A stretch of DNA of 64,000 nt from Pseudomonas sp. Bout1 (GTDB lineage: Bacteria > Pseudomonadota > Gammaproteobacteria > Pseudomonadales > Pseudomonadaceae): assembly GCF_034314165.1 (NCBI RefSeq), contig NZ_JAVIWK010000001.1:5099001-5163000 (forward strand), written 5' to 3'. Under the pieces are notes generated by a model. It saw nothing but the letters and a program-made list of their open reading frames with translations, did no database searches and was not told the DNA's origin. How positions within the stretch are numbered: position 1 is the first letter of the stretch; each line of letters starts with the position of its first letter. Both the position numbers and the translations under genes were made by a program. Shown in pieces: positions 35,485-43,212 of this stretch.

Positions 35485-36303
35485 TCAGCGTATCAGATGC
35501 AGGTGCAAGCCTTTAGCTTCGGCGGTGCCGGTTTCCAGGCGAGCGGCGCGTACGCCCTGATCGATCAAGCCCTGGCGCCATGCCTCGGCGGTGGGCCCGG
35601 TCAAACTGACCCGCAAGGTGGCATCCAGGTTCAACCCACGGGAAATAAGCGTGAGCCAGGTGGCGTCAGGTTCGGCGCCCAACTTGGGAAAGTCCAGCTC
35701 GCCGGTGCTTTTCAGTTCCCTCAGCAGCGTGGCGGAGGTCGGCAGCAAGTCGCCCAGTGGTGCGCTGGCGTCCAGTTGCTCTACATGCAGATATGCCCGG
35801 CGATTGCCCCGGGTGATGCCGTACAGCGCAACCAATGAGTTGTCCTGAGGCGCTGCCAGGCGCAGCAACAGGTATTCCTGCTGGCCGTCGGCGCCCACCA
35901 GTTTGGCGTTGCCAAACACTTCATTGGCCCACAGGCTGCTTTCGCCGCAATCACGGGCCTGGCACCAGAACAGCAATTGCGCACCCTGGGCCTGCAAGGC
36001 TTCACGGGTGGCAGTAAAGGCGGCACTGGAGGTGTGTTCGGGCGGCAGTTCGTAGGTAATGGCAGTGGTTTGGCCGCGCGCGGTGGCCTGGCCTTCATAG
36101 CGCAGTTGGCCGCTGATCTTGCGGATCGAGCCCAGCGGGTAGATGCGTTCTTTCTCTTCGGCGGGGCGGTAGTCGACGATCTGCGCGTCGACCTGACGGG
36201 CGACGGCGGGCAAGTCCTGGCTGCCCGGTACGTCGGCGGCGAACACCAGCGGGCTGAAACAGCACAGCCCCAGGATACGGATAAATCCTTTCGGCATACT
36301 CAT
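35485..36303 (-). CDS. DUF4892 exported protein
   Basis: 272 residues with a signal peptide (GFIRILGLCCFSPLVFAADV, cleavage near residue 23). The mature protein begins with a conserved DUF4892-type region (ERIYPLGSIRKISGQLRYEG, then TYELPPEHTSS) with two cysteines that can form a disulfide (FWCQARDCGES). The C-terminal third (LISRGLNLDATLRVSLTGPT) resembles OmpA-like periplasmic folds in its end pattern but lacks peptidoglycan-binding residues I can recognise. Function unknown. Confidence 0.75.
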   Translation of the reverse strand: MSMPKGFIRILGLCCFSPLVFAADVPGSQDLPAVARQVDAQIVDYRPAEEKERIYPLGSIRKISGQLRYEGQATARGQTTAITYELPPEHTSSAAFTATREALQAQGAQLLFWCQARDCGESSLWANEVFGNAKLVGADGQQEYLLLRLAAPQDNSLVALYGITRGNRRAYLHVEQLDASAPLGDLLPTSATLLRELKSTGELDFPKLGAEPDATWLTLISRGLNLDATLRVSLTGPTAEAWRQGLIDQGVRAARLETGTAEAKGLHLHLIR

Positions 36304-36405
36304 CGGATCAGTGCGCCCTGGCCATTGGGGTGCGCTGCGGTGCTGAGATCGTTCATGGTTGACTCCCTTTCGATCCGCCCAGCCTCGGCAGTTGACCCCG
36401 CCAAG

Positions 36406-37266
36406 TCAAGGCGTGGAGAAGAACCGATTGAAACAGTCTGCAACAAGGGTAGCCCCAGCTTCGTCGTTCAGGTGCAAATGGTGGCCACCAGGCAGCGTGG
36501 TCACCTCGAATGGAAGCCCGGAAAGCAATTCGGAATGTTTCGCCAACATGCCGTCTTCGGCGACCACCAGTTGTGTCGGACAGCCGACTCGGCGCACGAA
36601 GGCCATCGCCTGTTCTTCTGTCAGGCGCATGGGGGAGGCCAGGGTCAGACGGCTGTCGCTGCGCCAGGTATAACCGCCCGGTACCGGCATGAGGCCGCGC
36701 TGGGCCAGCAGTTCAGCGGCTTCGCGGCTCACCGCTACCACGCCTTTCATGCGCGCTTCCACGGCGCGATCGAGGGTGCCGTATACCGGCTTGCGCTTGT
36801 CTTGCAGGGCCAACTGCGCCTGCAACGCCATGCCAAGGCGTTCGGCGGCGTTGTCTGCGGTGCCGGTCGGCGGGATCACGCCGTCGATCAATCCCAGGTG
36901 CGTCACCCGCTCCGGCAAGGCCCCGGCCAACACCAGGGAAACGATGGCGCCGAGGGAGTGGCCAAGTAATGCAAAACGTTTCCAACCAAGCTGTTCAGCC
37001 ACTTGCAGCACATCGTGGACGTAATCCCACAGCGAATAACCGGCACCGACAGGGCGATGAGCCGAGTGACCGTGGCCCGCCATGTCCAGGGCCACAATAC
37101 GCAGGCCCGTGAGCTTTGGCGCCAGGCGGGCGAAGCTGTTGGCGTTGTCCAGCCAGCCATGCAAGGCAATGACCGGCAGGCCGTCTTCGGGGCCAAACAG
37201 ATGCGCCGCCAACTCGATATGCGGCAAGGCCAGGCGCACTTCTTCGACAGGCGCGGTCATGCGCAA
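36406..37266 (-). CDS. Alpha/beta hydrolase (first of a pair)
   Basis: 286 residues. Oxyanion-side ALHGWLDNANSFARLAPKL, nucleophile ALLGHSLGAIVSLVL and catalytic His PGGHHLHLN complete the triad of a lipase/esterase-type hydrolase. Its start overlaps the stop of the preceding hydrolase gene by ten bases, so the two are co-translated. With the thioesterase and AMP-ligase genes upstream on the same strand they appear to form one acyl-chain handling cluster; the natural ester is unknown. Confidence 0.88.
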   Translation of the reverse strand: MRMTAPVEEVRLALPHIELAAHLFGPEDGLPVIALHGWLDNANSFARLAPKLTGLRIVALDMAGHGHSAHRPVGAGYSLWDYVHDVLQVAEQLGWKRFALLGHSLGAIVSLVLAGALPERVTHLGLIDGVIPPTGTADNAAERLGMALQAQLALQDKRKPVYGTLDRAVEARMKGVVAVSREAAELLAQRGLMPVPGGYTWRSDSRLTLASPMRLTEEQAMAFVRRVGCPTQLVVAEDGMLAKHSELLSGLPFEVTTLPGGHHLHLNDEAGATLVADCFNRFFSTP

Positions 37267-38066
37267 CTGCGCTCGCGTTGGCGGGCTTCCCAGCGGGCAA
37301 ACAGGTTCTTGATCAACGTGGCAGTGTCCTGTGGACGTTCGAGGGGAAACATGTGGCCGCCAGGCATGGTCAGCATTTCGCCCATGGGCATGCGCCCTAC
37401 GCCGCTGGCATGGTGGCGCATCACCACCCGGCTCTGGCGGCCGCGCACTACCGCCAGCGGCACCTTCAATTGCCGGGCCTGACCTGGGCTGGTGTGGGGC
37501 ACGCCGCGATAGATGCTGATCTCGGTGGCCGGATCAAAGCGCAGGCGCAGGCGGTCACCCACAGGTTCCAGGCCGTGCTGCAGGTAAGCGTCGAAACACT
37601 CGGGGTCAAAGCCACGAAACAGGGTTTTGCCGGCGAAATACTGGCGGGCTGCCGCCAGGTCTGCGAACTCTTCACGACGGCCCAGGGTGCGGCCCGCCGG
37701 GGTAAGCCGGTCGATGAAGCCGAAGCGCTTGGCCGCACGGATCACCCAGCGATCGGCCAGGGTCAGCACCGGGGAATCGAGCATCACCACGCCGCGATAC
37801 AACTGTGGGCAACGCAGGGCCGCATGCAAGTGCAACACGCCACCCAACGAATGGCCCACGCCCCACACCGGCTCGGGTTGTTGCTCAAGGTGATGGATCA
37901 GTTCGTCCACCAGGTTCTGCCAGTTGTCATCCACCGGGAATCTGGGGTCGTGGCCGTGTTGCGGCAAATGCGCGACGGCGTACTCCGGGGCCAGGGCGGC
38001 AAACAATTTGCCGTAGGTCGCCGAAGGAAAGCCATTGGCGTGAGCGAAAAACACGTGCTGCGACAT
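37257..38066 (-). CDS. Alpha/beta hydrolase (second of a pair)
   Basis: 269 residues from the ATG at 38066; a longer upstream frame is possible but has no ribosome site. VFFAHANGFPSATYGKLFAA is typical of a small clade of Pseudomonas hydrolases, with nucleophile GVGHSLGGVLHL and catalytic His in MPGGHMFPLERP. It belongs to the AMP-ligase/thioesterase/hydrolase run and overlaps the following hydrolase. Both lack signal peptides. Substrate unknown. Confidence 0.87.
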   Translation of the reverse strand: MSQHVFFAHANGFPSATYGKLFAALAPEYAVAHLPQHGHDPRFPVDDNWQNLVDELIHHLEQQPEPVWGVGHSLGGVLHLHAALRCPQLYRGVVMLDSPVLTLADRWVIRAAKRFGFIDRLTPAGRTLGRREEFADLAAARQYFAGKTLFRGFDPECFDAYLQHGLEPVGDRLRLRFDPATEISIYRGVPHTSPGQARQLKVPLAVVRGRQSRVVMRHHASGVGRMPMGEMLTMPGGHMFPLERPQDTATLIKNLFARWEARQRERSCA

Positions 38067-38164
38067 ACCTGATCCATCACCATAAACAGAGCGTTGATTC
38101 TCCCCAGACCGGGCAGTCACGGCAATGACTGTAACTGCCAGGAATGATGACACTCACGCCACGC

Positions 38165-38608
38165 CTATCGAGCCGGCGGGTTCTCGCCCAGCGGCACCAC
38201 GGCCATGGTCAGGCGCGACACGCAACTGGCCTTGCCTTCATCGCTGGTCAGGCGGATGTCCCACACGTGGGTGGTGCGCCCGATATGAATCGGCTTGGCC
38301 ACCGCAGTTACCCGCCCGCTGCGCAAACCGCGCAGGTGGTTGGCATTGATCTCCAGCCCCACGCAATAAAACTTGCTGGCGTCGATGCACAGGTAACTGG
38401 CCATTGAGCCCACGGTTTCTGCCAGCACTACCGACGCGCCGCCGTGCAGCAGGCCGTAGGGTTGATGAGTGCGGTGGTCGATCACCATGCTGGCGGTCAG
38501 GGACTCGTCGTCAGCGCTTTCAAAGCGAATGTCCAGCACTTCACCAATGGTGTTTTTCTGGATGGCATTGAGTTGTTCGATGTTGGGTTGGGTGCGCCAC
38601 AGGCTCAT
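38165..38608 (-). CDS. PaaI-type hotdog thioesterase
   Basis: 147 residues, one hotdog domain. LLHGGASVVLAETVGSMAS carries the HGG loop and the catalytic acidic residue of PaaI/YbgC-like enzymes; GLEINANHLRGLRSG is the conserved dimer strand. It hydrolyses acyl-CoA or acyl-ACP thioesters in the cytoplasm. It lies 31 bases after the AMP-ligase stop, consistent with proofreading or product release for that ligase. Confidence 0.88.
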   Translation of the reverse strand: MSLWRTQPNIEQLNAIQKNTIGEVLDIRFESADDESLTASMVIDHRTHQPYGLLHGGASVVLAETVGSMASYLCIDASKFYCVGLEINANHLRGLRSGRVTAVAKPIHIGRTTHVWDIRLTSDEGKASCVSRLTMAVVPLGENPPAR

Positions 38609-38639
38609 TGATCGGTCCTTATTGGTTTTATGTCAGTGC

Positions 38640-40307
38640 TCAATCCTGCCACAGCACGGCCTCGGAGCGCTCGCTCCAGGCCAGGAACTGCGACCCGTAG
38701 ACTGATTCAATCACGTTGCGCTTGATCTTCAAGGTCGGCGTGAGGAAACCGTTCTCCACCGCCCAACTGTCTTTCACCACCACCAGTTGGCGCAAGCGCT
38801 CATGTTTATCCAGCAGTTGGTTGACCTCTTCCAGCAGGCGTTCGAGGCTGCCCTGCAACGCCTGGCGCCCAAGGCCTGCGGCATCTTGCAGGCCCACTTC
38901 GGATAACACGCACAGGCCCATGGGCGCGCTCAAGCCATCGCCCACCACGCACACCTGCTCGATGCGCGCATGCTCGGCGAGGCGGTTCTCTATCGGCGCC
39001 GGAGCGACGTATTTGCCTTTACTGGTCTTGAAGATTTCCTTGAGCCGCCCGGTCAGCCGCAAGCGACCATCGGCGCCCTGCTCGCCCTTGTCGCCGGTAC
39101 GCAGGAAGCCGTCGGCGGTGATGGTCTCGGCGGTTTTTGCCGGGTCCTTGAAATAACCGAGCATGGTTGCGCCGCTGCGCACCTGCACTTCGCCATCGTC
39201 TGCGATGCGCACTTCGACGTCCGGGCATGGAGGGCCGATCCAGCCAAGTTTCTGCTGGCCGGGGCGGCACACGTGGGAATAACCGCAGCTTTCGGTCATG
39301 CCATACACCTCCAGCACGTCCAGCCCGAGCCGGCGATACCAGAGCAACAGGGCTTCAGGCACCGGGGCTGCACCGGAGATCGCCACACGCACAGCGTCCA
39401 GGCCGAGCCCGGCGAGCACTTTGTGGCCGACACGTTTACCGATAAAAGGCAGGCGCAACAGGGTGTCGAGGCGGCTTGCGGGGAGTTTGCTGTAGACGCC
39501 CATCTGGAACTTGGTCCAGATGCGCGGTACGCCGAACAACGCTGTCGGCCTTGCCCGCTTAAGGTCTGTAAGAAAAGTATCGAGGCTCTCGGCGAAAAAG
39601 ACCGTTTGCCCGGTATAGATCGAGGCCATTTCCACAAACATGCGCTCGGCCACGTGGCACAGCGGCAGGTAGGACAGCAGGCGATCGCCCTCGCCCAGGC
39701 CGAACAATTGCGTGCCGCGGATGGCCGCGAAGGCCAGGGCGCCGAAGCTGTGCATCACGCCCTTGGGCAGGCCGGTGGTGCCGGAGGTATAGATGATGGT
39801 GGCTAAATCGGATGCTGCGGGGGCGGGGTTGTCCTGGATCGGTGAGTAGGTTTGCAGGTCGGCCCAAGTGAAATCGAATTCTCCTTCGGGGCACAGAGGC
39901 AGGCTAATGGTGGGCAAGCCGGCCATGACGCCAGCAGACATGGCGGGCCAGTCGTCCAGTTTGCCGATAAACGCCAATGCTGCTTCGGAATGCGCCAGAA
40001 CGTGGGCAACGGAGTCGGCGGTGAGGTTGGGGTAGAGCGGCACGGAGACGTGGCCGGCCATCCAGATGGCGAGGTCGGCGATGATCCAGTGGGCGCAATT
40101 CTTCGAGATCAGGGCGATGTGGGAGCCCTGGGGCAGGTCGCGGGCTCGCAGCCATCGGGCGGCGCAGCGGGCTTGGTGGCCGACCTCGGCCCAGGTGAGG
40201 GTTTGGACCTCGCCACCTTTGATGGGCTGTACCAGGAATCGCTGCCGGGGGTGGCGGGTTTCGCGGTCGAAGAAGACTTGCAGCGGCAAACGAATAGCGA
40301 CAGACAT
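38640..40307 (-). CDS. AMP-forming long-chain acyl-CoA ligase
   Basis: 555 residues from the ATG at 40307, with AAGGAG seven bases upstream. ATP/AMP motifs: IIYTSGTTGLPKGVMHS, EVYGMTESCGYSHVCRPGQQ, GYFKDPAKTAET and GRLKEIFKTSKGKYVAPAPIEN with the C-terminal lysines. This is the FadD15/very-long-chain type rather than the classical FadD. It activates fatty acids to acyl-CoA. It heads a co-directional run with thioesterase and two hydrolases; palindromic copy B lies about 100 bases upstream of its start. Confidence 0.92.
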   Translation of the reverse strand: MSVAIRLPLQVFFDRETRHPRQRFLVQPIKGGEVQTLTWAEVGHQARCAARWLRARDLPQGSHIALISKNCAHWIIADLAIWMAGHVSVPLYPNLTADSVAHVLAHSEAALAFIGKLDDWPAMSAGVMAGLPTISLPLCPEGEFDFTWADLQTYSPIQDNPAPAASDLATIIYTSGTTGLPKGVMHSFGALAFAAIRGTQLFGLGEGDRLLSYLPLCHVAERMFVEMASIYTGQTVFFAESLDTFLTDLKRARPTALFGVPRIWTKFQMGVYSKLPASRLDTLLRLPFIGKRVGHKVLAGLGLDAVRVAISGAAPVPEALLLWYRRLGLDVLEVYGMTESCGYSHVCRPGQQKLGWIGPPCPDVEVRIADDGEVQVRSGATMLGYFKDPAKTAETITADGFLRTGDKGEQGADGRLRLTGRLKEIFKTSKGKYVAPAPIENRLAEHARIEQVCVVGDGLSAPMGLCVLSEVGLQDAAGLGRQALQGSLERLLEEVNQLLDKHERLRQLVVVKDSWAVENGFLTPTLKIKRNVIESVYGSQFLAWSERSEAVLWQD

Positions 40308-40406
40308 GGACGCGCTCCTTGGTGTTCCGATGGTAGCCAACCAAGCACTTGCTTGGGTGGACTATTTCACGGGCGCGCGGGGGGTGCAAGTTCTGCCGTT
40401 TTGGGG

Positions 40407-41180
40407 GTATGTCCGTTATTTGGGTGATGGCTTAGATGGGTTCCGCCCTTACGGCGGGTCACTTTTGAAAGGAGCCCAAAAGTAACCAAAAGGCTCTTGC
40501 CCCACCACTCGGCACCTCGCTTAGGCTCGGTGTGCCCTCAGCTCCGGCATTACTCCGCGGGCCGCCGCGACGGGGCGTCCCTGCCCCGTCGCGGCTAAAC
40601 CGGCGTCCTGCCGGTTTACCCGCTCCGTAATACCTGCGTTCGGCCAGCGTGGTTGACGGGGCGCCTAAGATCAAGTTCACAAGCAGATCAAGAACACAGC
40701 GGCCTACAGGCCGGCTTGAGTGTTAAAAGCCAGATCAAAAGCTAACGCGGGCACGGTTCAAATGTAGGAGCTGGCTTGCCTGCGATGGCATCGCCTCTGT
40801 GTATCTGAAAGAACGAGTCGCCTGCATCGCCGGCAAGCCAGCTCCTACAGCTTTTGCCTTGGCTTTTAACACTCAGGTCGGCTTTCAGGCCGCCGTGCAC
40901 TTGATCTTGCTTGTGATCTGGATCTGACTGCCCCATTCAGCCCGAGGCCGAACGCAGGGATTGAGGAGCGGGTAAACCGGCAGGACGCCGGTTTAGCCGC
41001 GACGGGCCAGGGACGGGCCGTCGCGGCGGCCCGCGGAGCAATGCCGGAGTGAGGGAACACCGAGCCTAAGCGAGGTGCCGACAGGCGGGGCAGAGCGTTT
41101 TGGTTACTTTTGCGCTTTTCAAAAGTGACCCGCTGTAAGAGCGGAACCCATATCAGCCGTTACCTGAATAACGGATATAC
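40407..41180. repeat. Long nested palindromic element, copy B (774 bp)
   Basis: Very close to copy C over the whole length and clearly related to copy A. Ends GTATGTCCGTTATT / AATAACGGATATAC. Left-arm hairpin GCCGCGACGGGGC with perfect partner GCCCCGTCGCGGC; copy C has a shorter stem built from a different loop, copy A a wholly different stem sequence. AAACCGGC-GTCCT-GCCGGTTT follows. It lies between the start of the acyl-CoA ligase and the end of sixA, the only copy upstream of a gene rather than between convergent genes. Confidence 0.9.
40763..40849. repeat. REPIN at the centre of palindromic copy B
   Basis: 87 bases with inward REP arms TGTAGGAGCTGGCTTGCC and GGCAAGCCAGCTCCTACA, perfect inverted copies. 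Confidence 0.87.
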
Positions 41181-41187
41181 CCCCAGC

Positions 41188-41637
41188 CTAAGAATTCCGA
41201 ACACCCAGAAGACTCATCAACCCCGCCAACGGAAAATCCCCCTCCAACTCAGCCAAACTCGCCGTACTCATAGGCTGCGGCTGCCGCAAATGCCCATGCT
41301 GCAAATAACTGATCAGCCCCCCCACAAACGGCTGATGACTAACCAGCAACACATCATCGTCATTGTCGAGATGCTTGAGCACCTCCAGCGGATTACTCTC
41401 GGGCGTCAACCAGGGCACCGTACGAATTTCGGGCTCAAACCCCAACGCCTCACGCACCAACTGCGCCGTCTGCTGCGCCCGCACATACGGGCTGGCAATA
41501 ATCGCCCGAATCGGCTGCCCGATCAGATGCCCCGCACTGCGCAAAACCTCCTCACGCCCATGCGCCGTCAAATTACGCTCGGCATCCGTGCGCGCATGCC
41601 CCTCGGCCTCACCGTGACGCAACACCCACACCTTCAT
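41188..41637 (-). CDS. sixA: Phosphohistidine phosphatase SixA
   Basis: 149 residues, SixA-like. The RHG motif is VWVLRHGEAE with its partner His in VLLVSHQPFVGG, and ASPYVRAQQTAQLVREAL is the conserved middle. SixA removes phosphate from histidine in phospho-relay proteins such as ArcB or PTS-Ntr components. It overlaps the DUF4389 gene by four bases, making an operon gpsA-DUF4389-sixA. Palindromic copy B follows directly. Confidence 0.9.
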   Translation of the reverse strand: MKVWVLRHGEAEGHARTDAERNLTAHGREEVLRSAGHLIGQPIRAIIASPYVRAQQTAQLVREALGFEPEIRTVPWLTPESNPLEVLKHLDNDDDVLLVSHQPFVGGLISYLQHGHLRQPQPMSTASLAELEGDFPLAGLMSLLGVRNS

Positions 41638-41981
41638 AGCTTCGGTTCCTCATCACGCACCGGATGCGGCGCAGGCGGCACACTGTGGGCGGCCTCACCT
41701 TCCGGCGCACGCGGCGTCGGCCAATCAGCAAACGGCCAAGGTTTCTGGTCACTGTGAAAACTGCCAAACCGCCCAATCTGCGCCAAAAACTGACTCAAAC
41801 TGTCACCAAAATTCATCAGCCCAAGGTTCGGCGCCCCATACACCAGGCGGTAAACCAGTTGCACCACCACCAACGCTCCCAGCAGAAACTGCGCCACTTG
41901 CCACACCAGGGCAAACACCAGCATCCACAGAACACGCAGGCCGATGGACTCATATTTGGGTGCTGCTTTCGGATCGTTCAT
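41634..41981 (-). CDS. DUF4389 membrane protein
   Basis: 115 residues from the ATG at 41981 with GAGGAG six bases upstream. One long hydrophobic region (RVLWMLVFALVWQVAQFLLG onward) followed by VYRLVYGAPNLGLMNFGDSL, then a Pro-rich hydrophilic tail. The N-terminal half matches the DUF4389 pattern, whose function is not established. It is coupled to sixA and sits 10 bases after gpsA. Confidence 0.82.
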   Translation of the reverse strand: MNDPKAAPKYESIGLRVLWMLVFALVWQVAQFLLGALVVVQLVYRLVYGAPNLGLMNFGDSLSQFLAQIGRFGSFHSDQKPWPFADWPTPRAPEGEAAHSVPPAPHPVRDEEPKL

Positions 41982-41991
41982 CACGCGCTCC

Positions 41992-43017
41992 TCAGTTAAA
42001 ACCGCTGGTGGAAATAAAATCGACATCAGTTTTAGGTTCAGCCCGCATCAGCAACTCGATCACCTGGTTCAAGGTGCGCCCCTCAAACAAAATCGCGTGC
42101 AAACCCGCGACCAGCGGCATGTACACCCCAACTTCCTGAGCCTTGGCCTTCAGTACTTTCAGCGTGTTGACGCCTTCGGCCACTTCGCCCAAGCGCGTTA
42201 CTGCATCTTCCAGGCTCAAGCCCTGGCCAAGGGCAAAACCTACCTGATAGTTGCGGCTTTTTGGAGATGAGCAAGTAACGATCAGGTCGCCCACACCCGC
42301 AAGCCCCAGGAACGTCATCGGGTTGGCCCCCTGGTTGACCGCAAAGCGCGTCATCTCGGCCAAGGCGCGGGTGATCAGCATGCTCTTGGTGTTTTCGCCC
42401 ATGCCCAGCGCAACCGCCATGCCGGCGATGATCGCGTAGACGTTTTTCAACGCTCCGCCCAACTCGACACCAAAGCGGTCGGCGCTGGCATACACGCGGA
42501 AGGTGCGACCGTGCAGCACTTCCTGCACCCGCTCGCACAGTTCCTCGTCTTCACTGGCAATCACGGTGGCCGTCAGCGCGTGCTCTGCCACTTCCCGCGC
42601 CAGGTTCGGCCCGGACAACACGCCAATACGCGCCTCGGGGGCGATTTCTTCAAGGATTTCGCTCATCAACTTGAAGGTATGCGCCTCAATGCCCTTGGTC
42701 AGGCTCACCAGCAGCTTGCCCGCCAGCCGTTCGGCATGAGGCGCAAGCACCGAACGCAAGGCACTGGACGGCAGCGCGACGAAGCACAGGTCGCACTCGT
42801 TCAGCGTCGCCAGCAAATCCGTCACCGGCTCCACGGCGGGCAGAATCTTGATGCCTTTAAGGTAACGGGGGTTTTCCCGGTTGACCCGAATGGCCTCGGC
42901 TTGCTCGGGGTCACGCATCCATTGACGCACCCGGTGACCGTTTTCAGCCAGCAGATTAGCCACGGCGGTACCAAAACTTCCGCCTCCCAGGACCGCAATA
43001 GGGCGCTGTTCAGTCAT
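41992..43017 (-). CDS. gpsA: Glycerol-3-phosphate dehydrogenase (NAD(P)+)
   Basis: 341 residues from the ATG at 43017. N-terminal Rossmann motif [32 protein letters not shown], and the catalytic lysine in [18 protein letters not shown]. It makes sn-glycerol 3-phosphate from dihydroxyacetone phosphate for phospholipid synthesis. The first gene of gpsA-DUF4389-sixA, as in P. aeruginosa as I recall. It is divergent from the TonB receptor operon. Confidence 0.97.
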   Translation of the reverse strand: MTEQRPIAVLGGGSFGTAVANLLAENGHRVRQWMRDPEQAEAIRVNRENPRYLKGIKILPAVEPVTDLLATLNECDLCFVALPSSALRSVLAPHAERLAGKLLVSLTKGIEAHTFKLMSEILEEIAPEARIGVLSGPNLAREVAEHALTATVIASEDEELCERVQEVLHGRTFRVYASADRFGVELGGALKNVYAIIAGMAVALGMGENTKSMLITRALAEMTRFAVNQGANPMTFLGLAGVGDLIVTCSSPKSRNYQVGFALGQGLSLEDAVTRLGEVAEGVNTLKVLKAKAQEVGVYMPLVAGLHAILFEGRTLNQVIELLMRAEPKTDVDFISTSGFN

Positions 43018-43212
43018 ATGCAATCCGTTCATCCATAGCAGTGGCGATGGCCGCATTATACGGAGCGACCCGCCTGCGGCCAGCCCCCGCGTCAATTCAA
43101 ACGCTTGTCGGAAAATGCGACATTTGTGCGAAGTAATTACAGGGCCGACGACTGGCAAAAGGCCCCACCTCAGTTAACATGGGCGGCTATCCGTAATTAT
43201 CAAGGCCGTGCC

